A program made the position numbers and the translations under genes. The notes beneath the pieces are model-generated. The model searched no databases and was not told the DNA's origin. It saw only the letters and a program-made list of their open reading frames with translations. A stretch of 64,000 bases of DNA from Cladorhizidae sp. MBARI D1340-BT2 (taxonomy: Eukaryota > Porifera > Demospongiae > Poecilosclerida > Cladorhizidae), in contig JAQNBH010000006.1 in the NCBI GenBank assembly GCA_028752905.1, forward strand, positions 22,554,311-22,618,310. The letters are read 5' to 3'. Below, piece after piece: positions 54,651 to 64,000 of this stretch. Numbering within the stretch: position 1 is the stretch's first letter; the number at the start of each line of letters is the position of its first letter.

Positions 54651-57600
54651 TGCTTTCCAGGGAGACTAACCACCCCAGACCATGGAACAAGGACCGCAGA
54701 GAGAATGCGCGTCCCCCAGCCTACAATGCATCCCCAAACACACACCCGGAACAAGGTAAGGGTAGTAAAGATTACTATACCCAAGGGAGGGACCCAAAAA
54801 CAATATCCTGCTTCCGTTGTGGAAAGGCAGGGCATTACCAGCGAGACTGCCGTGTCAAACTTGAGCAAAGCAACTGTGCAGTGAGCCAGAGGGAAGATTT
54901 GCCAGTTTGGACAAGGGAGGTGGCCATTAACGGCACCCCAGTGAGGGCATTACTTGACACGGGATGCACCAAAAGCATTGTGCACCCTAGGTGTGTAAGA
55001 GAGACAGACTATTTGCCTTGGAGTATTCAGTACCGAACTGCTAGTTCGAAGAACACCCAGTTCCCAGCTGCAAAAATAACCATCCAGCTAGAGGGAAGGG
55101 AAGAAACCATGGTAGTAGGCGTTAGCCAACATTTAAGTTGTGATATGTTGTTAGGACATGACATCCCCTATTTCAGAAAATATCTGAGGGAAGCTTTGGG
55201 CACTTCAAAGAAGGAAGTTGCGGCTACAACCGCCACCACAACTGAACTTGGTTTGATCACCACAACGAGGGCCCAGGAGAAGGCCCGGGCTCAGCAGCAG
55301 AAGGACGAGGCCCTGCAACAACGTCAGGATGAGCCTGTGATTCACTCACTGATGCCCAGCACGGATGACCACAGGGAAGAGGAAGCTAAGAAGAAGGAAC
55401 CGGACACAACCGTCCCCAGTGACACCACACCAGAGAAGTCAGAAGAACTAGACTTCATCTCACCACAGGAGCTTCAAACCCAACAGCAGACAGATGGCAC
55501 CCTACGTAAGATACGAGAGAAAATAAGTACTAATAGTGAACATGACTATTTTCTCGAGGGTGGGTTAATCATGAGGAAACCCTATCTCAAGGGAGGGAAG
55601 AGTTTGATAGTAGTACCTAAACTAGCTAGAGCCAAAGTGTTGAGGCTGGCCCACACATCAATAGTGGCAGGCCACTTTGGCCAAGAGAGGACATTGAATT
55701 TGATCAGAGCCCGCATGGACTGGCCGGGGCTGGCCAGCGATGTCCATGCCCTGTGCCAATCATGCCCCATTTGCCAGAAGGCTAGACCTGCTATTTCAGC
55801 CAGGAACCCCCTACAACCCCTACCTATCATAGGCCAACCATTTGCCAGAATCGCCATGGATATATTTGGCCCCCTCAAAAGAACGAAGGGAGGGAATAAA
55901 TTCATACTCGTAATTATGGATTATTGTACCCGATGGCCGGAGGCTTTCCCCTTGAGGAATGCCACCGCGGAAACCATCGCGGAGTGTTTGATGGAAGTAA
56001 TAGCCAGAATAGGTCTGCCAGAGGAGATCCTGACAGACAACGGGACAAACTTTGTGGGAAAGGTGATGACTCACCTGTGTAAATTAACTGGGATCAAGAG
56101 AGTCAGAACTTCACCATATCATCCCCAAACGGATGGTATGGTGGAGCGTTTCAACTCCACCATGAAGCGTTTGTTGCGCAAGCTAACAACAAGTCAAGAC
56201 ATAGAATGGGACAAATGCTTGCCCTACCTTCTATGGGCTTATCGGGGAACCCCCCACAAAACTACTGGCTTTTCCCCATACGAGTTGCTTTTTGAGAGAG
56301 GGATGAGGATGCCCCTAGACCAGTTGACCAGATTCTGGAAGAAGAAGGAGGAAGAGAGTGCTGTAGACACGCCTGAGTATCTGCAGGCTTTGCAAACGAA
56401 TTTGGAAATGACCAAACAAATAGCTCAAGAGAATGAGCGAGAGTCCAAAGCAAGAGACAAGTGTCAGTACGATAGGAAGGCGGTGACGCGAAACTTTGAA
56501 GTGGGTGAGTTTGTCCTGGCCTTCCGCCCAAGGAAGCAGGACAAGCTCCTCAATGAGTGGCAGGGCCCTTTTGAGGTAATGGAGAAAGCAACGGATGTGA
56601 CATACAAATTGAGTACTGGAAAGGTGAAAAAACCACTGCAGACCTACCATATAAATGCTTTAAAAGCGTGGCATGCGCCCACAGCAGTGGCATTCTTTGG
56701 GGAAGAGGTAGGAAGTGAGACCCCCCTAAAAGAAGAGCCAATAGTTTCTCTTTCCGAGACACAGTCTACCCAATTAGAGGAGTTGAAAAGCAGCTTCTCT
56801 GATGTAATTTGTAATATACCAGGGAGAACCCAGTTGGTGGAACATGTGATTCCAACTGGGGAGGCACCACCCATCCGTTTGCCTGCATATCGTTTGGCAC
56901 AAGCCTCGAAGCAGTATTTAGAGGAAGAGATCAGAACCTTGTTGAACCTAGGAATAATAACCCCTAGTAAGAGTCCTTGGGCGGCCCCAATAGTGCTAGT
57001 ACCCAAGAAGGACGGAACCAGACGCATGTGCGTAGACTACCGTAGATTGAACCGTGTAACCACAGGAGACCCTTACCCATTACCTAATATCGAAGAACTG
57101 ATTGATAACTTGGGAGGGGCCGAATATTTAACCACATTGGACCTTACCAAAGGGTACCACCAGGTACCAGTGAGAGAGAGTGATAGGGAGAAGACCGCCT
57201 TCATCACTCCCTATGGAAAATACGAGTTCACTACCATGCCTTTTGGCCTAGTCTCAGCTCCATCGACGTTCCAGCGTCTGATGGACCATATATTATCAGG
57301 TTTGTCCCAGTTCACTGCGGCATATCTAGATGATATCGTAATCTTTAGTAGTAGTTGGGGTGAGCATTTGAAGAATATAGCCACTGTGCTAGAGCGTCTG
57401 AGGAACGCAGGACTAACGATTAAGCTGGAGAAGTGCCAGTTTGGCAAGAGCTACTGCACGTATTTAGGTCATAATGTAGGTGGAGGCCGAGTTAAACCGG
57501 TAGAGTGTAAGGTGGAAGCAATATCCTCTTACACTCAACCCAGGACCAAGCGACAGTTAAGAGCCTTTTTAGGCCTAGCAGGATACTACAGGCGATTTAT

Positions 57601-58312
57601 CCCCAATTTTTCCAGAATAGCCACACCCCTAACTAACTTAACGAAGAAATCAATGAGTAATGTATTGAATTGGAATATGGAATGTACTGGTGCATTTATT
57701 GAATTGAAAAATGTTTTAACTAACCACCCTGTATTGGTATTACCCAATTGGGCAAGTGAATTTGTGTTACAGACAGATGCCTCCGATGTTGGCCTGGGCT
57801 ATGTGCTGAGCCAGAGAAACCAGCAGGGAGAAGAACATCCGGTGGGGTACGGGTCGAGGAAGTTGCTTCAGAGGGAAATAAACTACTCAACGATAGAGAG
57901 GGAAGCACTGGCGATTGTGGACGGGATCCGCCACTTCCGGGTGTACTTAGAGGGAAGGAAGTTTGTGGTGCAAACCGACCACAACCCTCTCGCTCACATG
58001 GCCCACCTGAAGGACTCGCACGGGCGACTAACAAGATGGGCGTTGGCACTGCAGGATTACAATTTCACCATCCACCACAGAGCCGGAACAGCTAACGGGA
58101 ATGCAGATGGACTGAGTCGCGACGAGCACGTGCGAACCGAGGAAGGGGGAGTGTCAGGGAAATTGAACCCCCTGACTACAGATACACCCCCAACCAGCCC
58201 TACATTCCCAGAAGAACCACGGGAACGACACCACCACACTACAACATTCCCAGAAGAACCGCGGGAACCACACCACCACACTACAACTTGGCCAGATGTT
58301 TTGGCAAGATAA
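54650..58312 (+). CDS. pol: Pol polyprotein with integrase upstream of reverse transcriptase
   Basis: 1,220 codons. In order: CCHC knuckle CFRCGKAGHYQRDC (residues 54-67); aspartic protease RALLDTGCTKS (Asp 103) and LLGHDIP; integrase zinc-binding part LRLAHTS...GHFG (about 335-342) and SCPIC (372-375); integrase core D404 (MDIFGP), D463 (LTDNGTNF), E499 (DGMVER), 35 residues between the last two; integrase C-terminal GPF motif (EWQGPFEV, about 637-644) and QTYHINALKAW; then RT with VDYRRLN, LDLTKGYHQ (D831), MPFGLVSAPSTFQ, AYLDDIVIFS (D894, D895); RNase H with QTDASDVG (D1043), IEREALAI, QTDHNPL (D1110). Residues from about 1168 are encoded by the 3' LTR and are rich in His/Thr/Pro repeats. 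No frameshift or internal stop. PR-INT-RT-RH is the Gmr1 order; ordinary Ty3/gypsy is PR-RT-RH-INT. Confidence 0.95.
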   Translation: MLSRETNHPRPWNKDRRENARPPAYNASPNTHPEQGKGSKDYYTQGRDPKTISCFRCGKAGHYQRDCRVKLEQSNCAVSQREDLPVWTREVAINGTPVRALLDTGCTKSIVHPRCVRETDYLPWSIQYRTASSKNTQFPAAKITIQLEGREETMVVGVSQHLSCDMLLGHDIPYFRKYLREALGTSKKEVAATTATTTELGLITTTRAQEKARAQQQKDEALQQRQDEPVIHSLMPSTDDHREEEAKKKEPDTTVPSDTTPEKSEELDFISPQELQTQQQTDGTLRKIREKISTNSEHDYFLEGGLIMRKPYLKGGKSLIVVPKLARAKVLRLAHTSIVAGHFGQERTLNLIRARMDWPGLASDVHALCQSCPICQKARPAISARNPLQPLPIIGQPFARIAMDIFGPLKRTKGGNKFILVIMDYCTRWPEAFPLRNATAETIAECLMEVIARIGLPEEILTDNGTNFVGKVMTHLCKLTGIKRVRTSPYHPQTDGMVERFNSTMKRLLRKLTTSQDIEWDKCLPYLLWAYRGTPHKTTGFSPYELLFERGMRMPLDQLTRFWKKKEEESAVDTPEYLQALQTNLEMTKQIAQENERESKARDKCQYDRKAVTRNFEVGEFVLAFRPRKQDKLLNEWQGPFEVMEKATDVTYKLSTGKVKKPLQTYHINALKAWHAPTAVAFFGEEVGSETPLKEEPIVSLSETQSTQLEELKSSFSDVICNIPGRTQLVEHVIPTGEAPPIRLPAYRLAQASKQYLEEEIRTLLNLGIITPSKSPWAAPIVLVPKKDGTRRMCVDYRRLNRVTTGDPYPLPNIEELIDNLGGAEYLTTLDLTKGYHQVPVRESDREKTAFITPYGKYEFTTMPFGLVSAPSTFQRLMDHILSGLSQFTAAYLDDIVIFSSSWGEHLKNIATVLERLRNAGLTIKLEKCQFGKSYCTYLGHNVGGGRVKPVECKVEAISSYTQPRTKRQLRAFLGLAGYYRRFIPNFSRIATPLTNLTKKSMSNVLNWNMECTGAFIELKNVLTNHPVLVLPNWASEFVLQTDASDVGLGYVLSQRNQQGEEHPVGYGSRKLLQREINYSTIEREALAIVDGIRHFRVYLEGRKFVVQTDHNPLAHMAHLKDSHGRLTRWALALQDYNFTIHHRAGTANGNADGLSRDEHVRTEEGGVSGKLNPLTTDTPPTSPTFPEEPRERHHHTTTFPEEPREPHHHTTTWPDVLAR
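58139..58151 (+). other. Polypurine tract
   Basis: GAGGAAGGGGGAG directly before the 3' LTR start TGTCAGGG; plus-strand primer for reverse transcription. It is part of the pol frame. Confidence 0.85.
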
Positions 58313-58805
58313 GAAGCCAACACATCCGTCCAGCATACCACAGTGACAACGTCACAGCAGCAGTAGACGAGACCCTATAAGGGCATTTTGGGACATAGTT
58401 ATTTTCATGAACATTGTATTTAGCTAGAGTATAAAAAGGATTGTATATTATTTAGCTAGGGAGTAAGAAAAGTCAGTAAAGTCAGAGAACTTCCGAACAT
58501 CACCAATATTAAGAACCAGAACTTTAAGTGCTCGAGTGTGAGCCCATGGTCGTTGTTGTATTCCTTACTCCATATGTATCAGCATATGTATTTCATTTGT
58601 AACTATTATTATTTGTATTTATAAAGTAACAGCTCGGCTGATTACTTGTTTCCAGCATCTACGGGAGGTAGAGGGGCTGAGTTTGGTTTAGGTAGAGCAG
58701 GACATCTGAGAGACCGAGCTTACCTTTACGGCATCTTGAAAACCAGGAGTCTGTCTGGCACCGTTAAACCTCGGGGCAGACAGCAGGCTGTAAATTTTCA
58801 CGACA
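58152..58805 (+). repeat. 3' LTR
   Basis: 654 bp, same ends as the 5' LTR. Differences seen by eye: TGACACC/CGACACC, GACGGGACC/GACGAGACC, GGGAATAAG/GGGAGTAAG, GGACGTC/GGACATC. TATAAAAAGG is retained. Followed by GTAAT (58,806-58,810). Confidence 0.95.
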
Positions 58806-58810
58806 GTAAT

Positions 58811-59271
58811 GGTGCAGGTGAAACTTTTCCACATCATCATGAATTTGGCGCCAGAAAAATTCATCAAGTATTCTCTGTGCTGTTCTATCTCATCCTGGAT
58901 GGCCTGATCGGTGAGCTAGAGCCAGTACCATGTACCTATACCTTTTAGGTAGGCACAATTGTGTTGCCTCATCACCCAGGCGGTCTGTTGTATTCCTCCA
59001 CAGCAAGTGATCCTCCACCAGAAACTCAGTGTTGTCATCACTCTGTGCCTTCACCCACATGGGTTTAAGTATCGGATCATGCTCTTGCTCTCATTGGAGT
59101 TCCTTGGAATTGACATCTAGTGGATGGCCCTTCTGCCCCTCTATGTACACTGCATTGGCCTGCCTCTTCTGGGACTTTGTCAGACTTTTCTTCTCTGGCT
59201 CTTCATCAGATGTCTCGTCGGTTGTGGTAGGGTCTGGTCCATCATCGGAGACTCCTTTGGATGATTCCTCA
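58811..59271 (-). pseudogene. Protease-integrase linker and integrase zinc-binding part of the older element
   Basis: Minus-strand reading: KKSLTKSQKRQANAVYIEG, a stop, then VKAQSDDNTEFLVEDHLLWR, LGDEATQLCLPKRYRYMVL, AHRSGHPG, a stop, RTAQRILDEFFWRQIHDDVE. AHRSGHxG...TxxxI is the first half of the H2C2 integrase domain. It directly follows the protease segment with no RT between them, so this older family also has the Gmr1 order. The CC half is missing before the join to the core at 52,611. Confidence 0.7.
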
Positions 59272-59838
59272 TCATTGCTGTCTCATCCTCCTCAGTGCTC
59301 TCCTCAGCCTCACACTCTCTCGACCATAAGCCTGCAGTTCAGTATTCCCTCCTGCTCTAGTCTGAGAATGAGTAGACACCAAATTGACCAACTCATTATT
59401 CAACAACTGCTTACCCAAATCCCACAGTCCAGGCATGTCTGTGCCAAGCAACACTTCATGTGTTAGTTTGTCTGCCACCAGCACCTCCAGCTCCTCTGTG
59501 CGGCCTCCTACAGTGATGTTGATCCGTGCCAAGTGGTGAGTTCATGCTGTTCCCTGGTAATCTCTCACCTCCTTGGACCTGCCGGTGTAGCACTCTTTGG
59601 GTACCAAGCTCGACCTCACCACCATCTGCCCTGCACCAGCATCTAATAAAATGTCTATACATTTCATCCCTCCTACTGTGCCTTCCACTGTAGAGCGTCC
59701 ACTGATCTCTGTCTTGATCAGAGACACTTCTTCCTTGGACGTCAGTGGCTTGGACAAGTTCACATTATCGTACCTCTTCTTGAAACTTTTGGGCTTGGTA
59801 CTATAGCATTCCCGGTGCAAAATGACCTGGCTTCCCAC
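59272..59838 (-). pseudogene. Aspartic protease region of the older Gmr1-like element
   Basis: Reads LTSKEEVSLIKTEISGRST, GGMKCIDILLDAGAGQMVV, then after a break near 59,538 RINITVGGRTEELEVLVAD and HEVLLGTDMPGLWDLGKQLL. The catalytic motif is LLDAGA, with Ala in place of the usual Thr/Ser; ...VLLGTD is the conserved C-terminal part. A CCHC-like CLKCGKPGHF lies just upstream at about 59,840-59,880, broken by a frameshift. Confidence 0.7.
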
Positions 59839-59973
59839 ATTTTAAGCATTTGGGTCTGTAGGACCCATCTGCCTTCGGCTTGTACTGTTTGTGATCATCT
59901 GTACTGCTCCCTTGTGTGAGTGTACTCCTTGCTCTTGCCTCTTTCTCTTTCCACCTGCCTCATGTTCTACCTG

Positions 59974-60835
59974 CTAGTTGCCTAGACCTGTCTCCCTTCC
60001 GGAATATCTGGTGGTGGAGTCGACCGATATCGACTGGTCAACAGGGGTCCAACCCCTATCTGCCAGGTAATCATCTGCCAATCCTCCAGCCTCAGCTGCA
60101 GTGCTGGGTATCTTGTCAGACACAAACTGTGCTACATGTCTAGGCATAAGCTTCATTACAGTATCAAGTGCACACAAATCATTTACCTGCTGGATTGTTT
60201 TGCAGCCTTCTGTCCATCGTGTGGTGAGGACAGCACGACCCATCAGAGCCTCCCATCCTTCGTCTGGTTTCCCTTTGAGATTGTCCAATCTTTTCGGTAA
60301 GCTTTTCTGGTCACACGGTAGAGTCGCAAGAGTGCTAGTTTGACTTGATCATAGTCTTCCTTTACATCCGGCTGCATTGCCAGATATACTCTGTTGGCAT
60401 CCGGTCGGAATTCAGGAGCCAAATATCTCATCCAATCCTTCTTGAGGACCTTGTATGTAGCCATATGGCTCTCTAAAACGTTAAATAATCCAGGGGGTCT
60501 TCGTCTTCCTTCATTTCTCTGAACCGGGGTGCTTTGATTTGGCTGGGGGTAGGAACAGAGTCCGATTCTTCTATCCTGTCAGTTTCCCCTCCGCTCATCA
60601 CTGTCATCAGCAATCTTTTCCATCTCTGTTCTCTTTTCTCCTCGGCTTCTGCTCGTTCGGTCGCCCGTCTTTTCTCGTCTTCCTTTTGCTTCTCTGACTG
60701 GAGTTTAAACATTCGGAGCATATCAGTTGTCACTCTTTCCCCAATATCTTCTGAGTCCATTAGCGGTGAAGTACTCCGCCTTTCTCCTTCTGTAGTGTGC
60801 CTTGCCTTACTTCTGGTATCCATTCTTCTTGTCAA
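59974..60835 (-). pseudogene. gag: Gag of the older Gmr1-like element, copy B
   Basis: Counterpart of 20,568-21,294 but extending further. Order: MDTRSKARHTTEGERR, MLRMFKLQSEKQKEDEKRRA coiled coil, PSQIKAPRFREMKEDEDP, shared TAG/frameshift near 60,477, YKVLKKDWMRYLAPEFRPD, a private 2-base deletion near 60,290, WEALMGRAVLTTRWTEGCK, MPRHVAQFVSDKIPSTAAE, then a stop near 59,974. Matrix/capsid type with a SCAN-like segment. Confidence 0.75.
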
Positions 60836-60864
60836 GGAAAGTAGCTATCTCTCTAGTTTAAAAA

Positions 60865-60883
60865 AATCCCACCGCTGCCACCA
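60865..60883 (-). other. Primer binding site of the older element, copy B
   Basis: Minus strand TGGTGGCAGCGGTGGGATT, identical to the PBS at 53,272-53,290, two bases from the LTR. Two separate retroelement families here therefore use the same tRNA-Leu-type primer. Confidence 0.85.
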
Positions 60884-60885
60884 GT

Positions 60886-61303
60886 TGTGACAGGACCAAA
60901 TCTGATCTTACCCACAGACTCTGAGCCAGTCACTAAGTGTTGGTATGCTGCCACCACTCTACCTTTAAGCTATACACTAGGCTAGCAAGGTTAAGTAGAG
61001 AAACCTTAATAATTCAATATAGGACACTTACAAGACTCAGTACAATGGCTAACTCCCAGAGCAGTAACAACTCCTCCCTTAACTAGGCTGGAGCCCCCAC
61101 TTCTGGTTTCTGCCCATACATGGTAATCTTACACTCATCATCGACCTATGACATTTTCCCAACATAAACACATAACACACAAACACACTAAGCTGCAACA
61201 TTAACAACACTTCCAATTCATAATTAGTTACTCACTACTGGGTTCAATCCACATCCATAGTTATGCATTGGGAACAGTCTAGTTTTAATGTCGTCCTGCG
61301 ACA
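60886..61303 (-). repeat. LTR of the older Gmr1-like element, copy B
   Basis: Plus-strand start TGTGACAGGAC and end GTCCTGCGACA are inverted repeats matching at 9 of 11 positions, giving a 418-bp LTR with proper TG...CA ends. No second LTR is complete in the window; only ~33 bases of another occur at 52,239-52,271. Confidence 0.7.
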
Positions 61304-61332
61304 GTCAGGTAAAGTATTCCATATTCCTATTC

Positions 61333-61470
61333 CGTATTAGTCTCACCTGACATATTAGTCTCACCTGACATATTAGTCTCACCTGCCATATTAGTCACCT
61401 GCAGACACCTGCCATATTTGTCTCACCCGACATATTAGTCCCACCTGCCATATAAATCTCACCTGTCATA
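61333..61470. repeat. CACCTGNCATATTAGTCT tandem repeat, copy B
   Basis: Counterpart of 21,793-21,929, just outside the LTR. The rest to 62,031 is AT-rich with no gene. Confidence 0.85.
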
Positions 61471-62031
61471 GCTGAATATGAAAGTGTTGCATGTGTATAT
61501 ATATATACACAAGCTATATATAAATTGCAGTAAAAACATGGGAGGAGTATCTAATATGGCAAGTAACTTGCCAACCCTCATTTCTCTCAGAAATTTTTTT
61601 ATTTTATTTTATTTTAAATTTTTCTCTCTAGCTATAGAAATAGATTTTTTTAGCAACAAATCTATCATCATGGGAGAAGTAATATGACAACTGAGAATAC
61701 TTGCCATTTACTATAATCACAATTAGATGAACAATATTTCTTTTGTTTTGCTTCTCTGGATGATGGAGTGATAGAAGAACAGGGTCAGAGCATATATATG
61801 TGGTTCCTCAGCACCATCCTACAATTTAACTTGTGCAAAACTTGAATTAAACAATAAACATATTTTCAGGTCAACCATGATATCCTAGGAAGACCACCAG
61901 AAAGTTTAGGATCTCCCAGTATTTCACAGATATGGAGAACTAAGACAGTTTATTGCATGAAAATGAGACATTCATAATTACCCAGAAAAAAATCCCAACA
62001 AGAACAAACAGATTCAGTCTTAATTATTTAA

Positions 62032-63725
62032 GTGGCACCCAATTCCCTATCCAAACAACTGCCACAGTTCCACTCCTCCTCCCGGTTGATGATGGCTGAT
62101 GGTGGAATCTGTATACATGATTGGTGGAACCATTCACTACACTTGCTGCACTGTGCCACTGTGAGGGCACAGTCATGGGGTTGTCTGCAAACACAGATCA
62201 ATGGTTCCCTGAGAACAGTCTTGAGCTTCTTGCTTGTGGCTTCCCGTCAGCATCCTTGAACAGGGAATAGTTTGATGTGATATGTCTGGAAAGATCTCAT
62301 CAGGTGGGACCGCATCTTTGTTTGATCAAATGTTATTGTTGATGGGTCCACACCATTGCATAATGCGGTTGCTACAGCAATGGCAAATAAACCACAGGTA
62401 TTGCCTCCAACCTGTTGATGCATGTATGGTTTCTGTATGGTCAGGTGGCTTCCTTGATATAATTCCATCCATGCCAGGCATTTTAGTGTATCCAGTTCTG
62501 CAATGATCCAACAACAATAAGAACAAACAAACGAAACAACTATTAATAATTGTTTGTAGTGTATAACTACTATTTATTTCACAAGAATTGATTGAATGGT
62601 AACACGTACTGTACCTATTTTAGTGGGTTCGTTGTTGTACCATAACGTGGGCATCTTGCCATTAATTTCGAGCTGTGAATCATATTTAGGTGAAATTGAC
62701 ACTCTTGCAAGGCCTTGGTTCTTAATGTGATGCTTGAGTTGAGATACTATGCAAGTAAAAAATTTAGTATAGATTTCTAAGCTCACAACAGTAGTTATCA
62801 AGGAGACCAATTTTTTAATTGACAGGATTAAAATAAAAACAACACTGTTGGATTCAATGACATTATTCAATTTCCAATGCATGTCATAAAAGTTGTTGGA
62901 AATTGACAACAGTTAATTCTTGATTCACCTAATCAGAATGTGTAATTTTTTTTAAAGTTTAGCATATAAAATATTATCATTCAAGTTATTTCTTACTGGT
63001 TCTTGTATAGAGGCTGTCATACACCCACACAGTCCCCTTGGGCATTCCTATGCTGGACACACAGACCCAGTGGCCGCCAGTATTCATGATTTGGATATAA
63101 TCCCGAACCGGAGTTCCAGTTATTGAGCCTCCACTTCCTGTTGCCACATACCCAATAGACTGGAAGCACCCATCTTTGGAAACTGATTGCGAAGTAGAGC
63201 CTGTGCCTCATCTATGTGTGTGTCTTCTAGCCACGCTTCAGACAGCAGAATTTTTAAAAAGTCATCAGGGAATTTTCTGTAAGGACAGGTGGTTTGCAAG
63301 GCAAGGGTTTTCCAAGCATTCTAGGCACAACTTGTGTAACACTGGTTACAACACAGTCTGATGTTGGCTCACTAGAGAGAGGTGTGTTTCTATCAGGTGG
63401 TGGGAGGACTGGACTACCTTTCTTAGTCTGTCCAATGATTAGGAACTGCCTCTTCTCTGGACTCCCAGGGTAAGCTGTATCACTCAAATCATCAGATGGT
63501 CCAGGGTTGTTTGAACTGGTGTTGTGTGACTGGATGGATGAAGGTATCTCATGTTGAACTGGCATCTCTCTAGTTAAGTAAGGCTTAAAGAGCCCGACAT
63601 TAACCCTAACCTTCATAATGTTTTGGTTGTTATCCTGCAGTATGCAGAGTCCTTTGGGTGAGACATCAACAATTAAATAGGGTCACAACCAGTTCCTGGA
63701 CCAGCCTGTCTCCTTTTCTGGATAC
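62032..63725 (-). pseudogene. C48 protease/PHD and integrase C-terminal exons, copy B
   Basis: Counterpart of 22,536-24,260. Last exon (about 62,032-62,497): QQVGGNTCGLFAIAVATAL keeps the Gln and Cys of the protease; then TGA in place of CGA after FPVQGC; beyond the stop the PHD finger ICVCRQPHD ... QCSKCSEWFHQSC ... WNCGSC has all eight ligands intact, unlike copy A. Upstream exon (about 62,993-63,725): GGHWVCVSS and VYDSLY present, but a missing base near 63,168 and changes in the integrase C-terminal part (DRMVQDWLEPY is disrupted) break the frame. Non-functional here; complements the lesions seen in copy A. Confidence 0.7.
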
Positions 63726-64000
63726 CTTCCTTGCATTCCTCTTTTAAGGACATAAACACATATTATAGTCAACAGGTTAGTAATATAAAATTAAAACCAT
63801 CCGGTAAAGGTCGAGCGACAGATAAAAAACATATCACAAAAAACAGACAAGGACATTCTAACATTTATCAAAACTCGGAAATACATCTATCCAGAAAATT
63901 TTATTATTATTAGCCTTTCGATTTTTTCTCAGAAACAACAATGGGATTCTAATTTGATTCAGCTTATATAAAGGCACACATTAAAGGTACACATTAATTC

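Larger units (their letters stand above)
52617..58805 (+). mobile_element. Near-intact Gmr1-like Ty3/gypsy LTR retrotransposon
   Basis: 6,189 bp: LTRs of 654 bp each, TG...CA ends, 5-bp target duplication, tRNA-Leu-type PBS, leader, gag ORF, pol ORF with protease, integrase, reverse transcriptase and RNase H in that order, polypurine tract. The LTRs differ at about four positions by eye (0.6 percent), so insertion was recent. All catalytic residues are present. It lies on the plus strand inside a decayed minus-strand element of a related family. No env-like ORF. Confidence 0.95.
60096..64000. repeat. Segmental duplication block 2, copy B (runs off the window)
   Basis: Counterpart of 20,568-24,505. 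Whether the remaining exons of the integrase/protease gene follow beyond 64,000 cannot be seen. Confidence 0.85.

Noticed and set aside
54650..58312. Classification of the element as Ty1/copia because integrase precedes RT
   Set aside because: The RT (VDYRRLN, MPFGLxxAPxTFQ, YLDD), the RNase H and the integrase C-terminal GPF motif are all of Ty3/gypsy type; only the order is copia-like.

Overview
This window is AT-rich, repeat-dense nuclear DNA of an invertebrate animal. Coding segments are split by short GT-AG introns, there are no operons or bacterial-type genes, and almost every recognisable protein belongs to a metazoan mobile element (Gmr1-like Ty3/gypsy, hAT, piggyBac, Penelope-like, Ginger/KRBA2-like integrases). 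This mix fits a sponge or another early-branching metazoan; that assignment is inference. I found no tRNA, rRNA or CRISPR locus.

Layout. The window reads as two tandem super-units. Unit 1 (1-30.9 kb): an exon-pair array (1.3-3.9 kb), a cluster of a minisatellite, a gag fragment with LTR, a Penelope-like RT fragment and a ~154-181 bp satellite (4.2-8.0 kb), mostly non-coding repeats with a piggyBac fragment and one unrecognised gene (8-17 kb), a hAT fragment plus gag/PBS/LTR remnant (20.2-21.8 kb), and two minus-strand spliced integrase genes (22.5-26.4 kb with a C48 protease and PHD finger; 27.9-29.9 kb KRBA2-like). Unit 2 (30.9-64 kb) repeats this order: diverged array (31-36.3 kb), a near-identical copy of 3.3-11.0 kb at 38.1-47.3 kb, and a near-identical copy of 20.57-24.5 kb at 60.1-64.0 kb. 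Between them lie inverted diverged repeats (48-50.7 kb), a hAT-like transposase pseudogene (50.8-51.8 kb) and a nested retrotransposon.

The best-preserved element is a 6,189-bp LTR retrotransposon at 52,617-58,805. It has 654-bp LTRs differing at about four sites, a 5-bp target duplication, a tRNA-Leu-type primer site, a polypurine tract, a gag ORF and a 1,220-codon pol. Pol has integrase before reverse transcriptase, the Ty1/copia-like order that defines the Gmr1 group of Ty3/gypsy elements. It inserted into the integrase region of an older minus-strand relative (52.2-52.6 and 58.8-61.3 kb), which also shows protease followed directly by integrase.

The least expected host-like feature is the exon array. 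Pairs of short exons (a: about 59-77 nt, b: usually 40 nt) recur at least ten times, keep the same intron phases, together code for a module of about 33-39 residues (37 in the commonest form), and are followed at two places by a related terminal exon. Several copies carry frameshifts, stops or lost splice sites, so it is partly degenerate. Comparing the two super-units gives natural before/after pairs for a hAT insertion, a piggyBac-like insertion and an exon deletion. A false tandem placement of two haplotypes by the assembler must be considered for the near-identical blocks.
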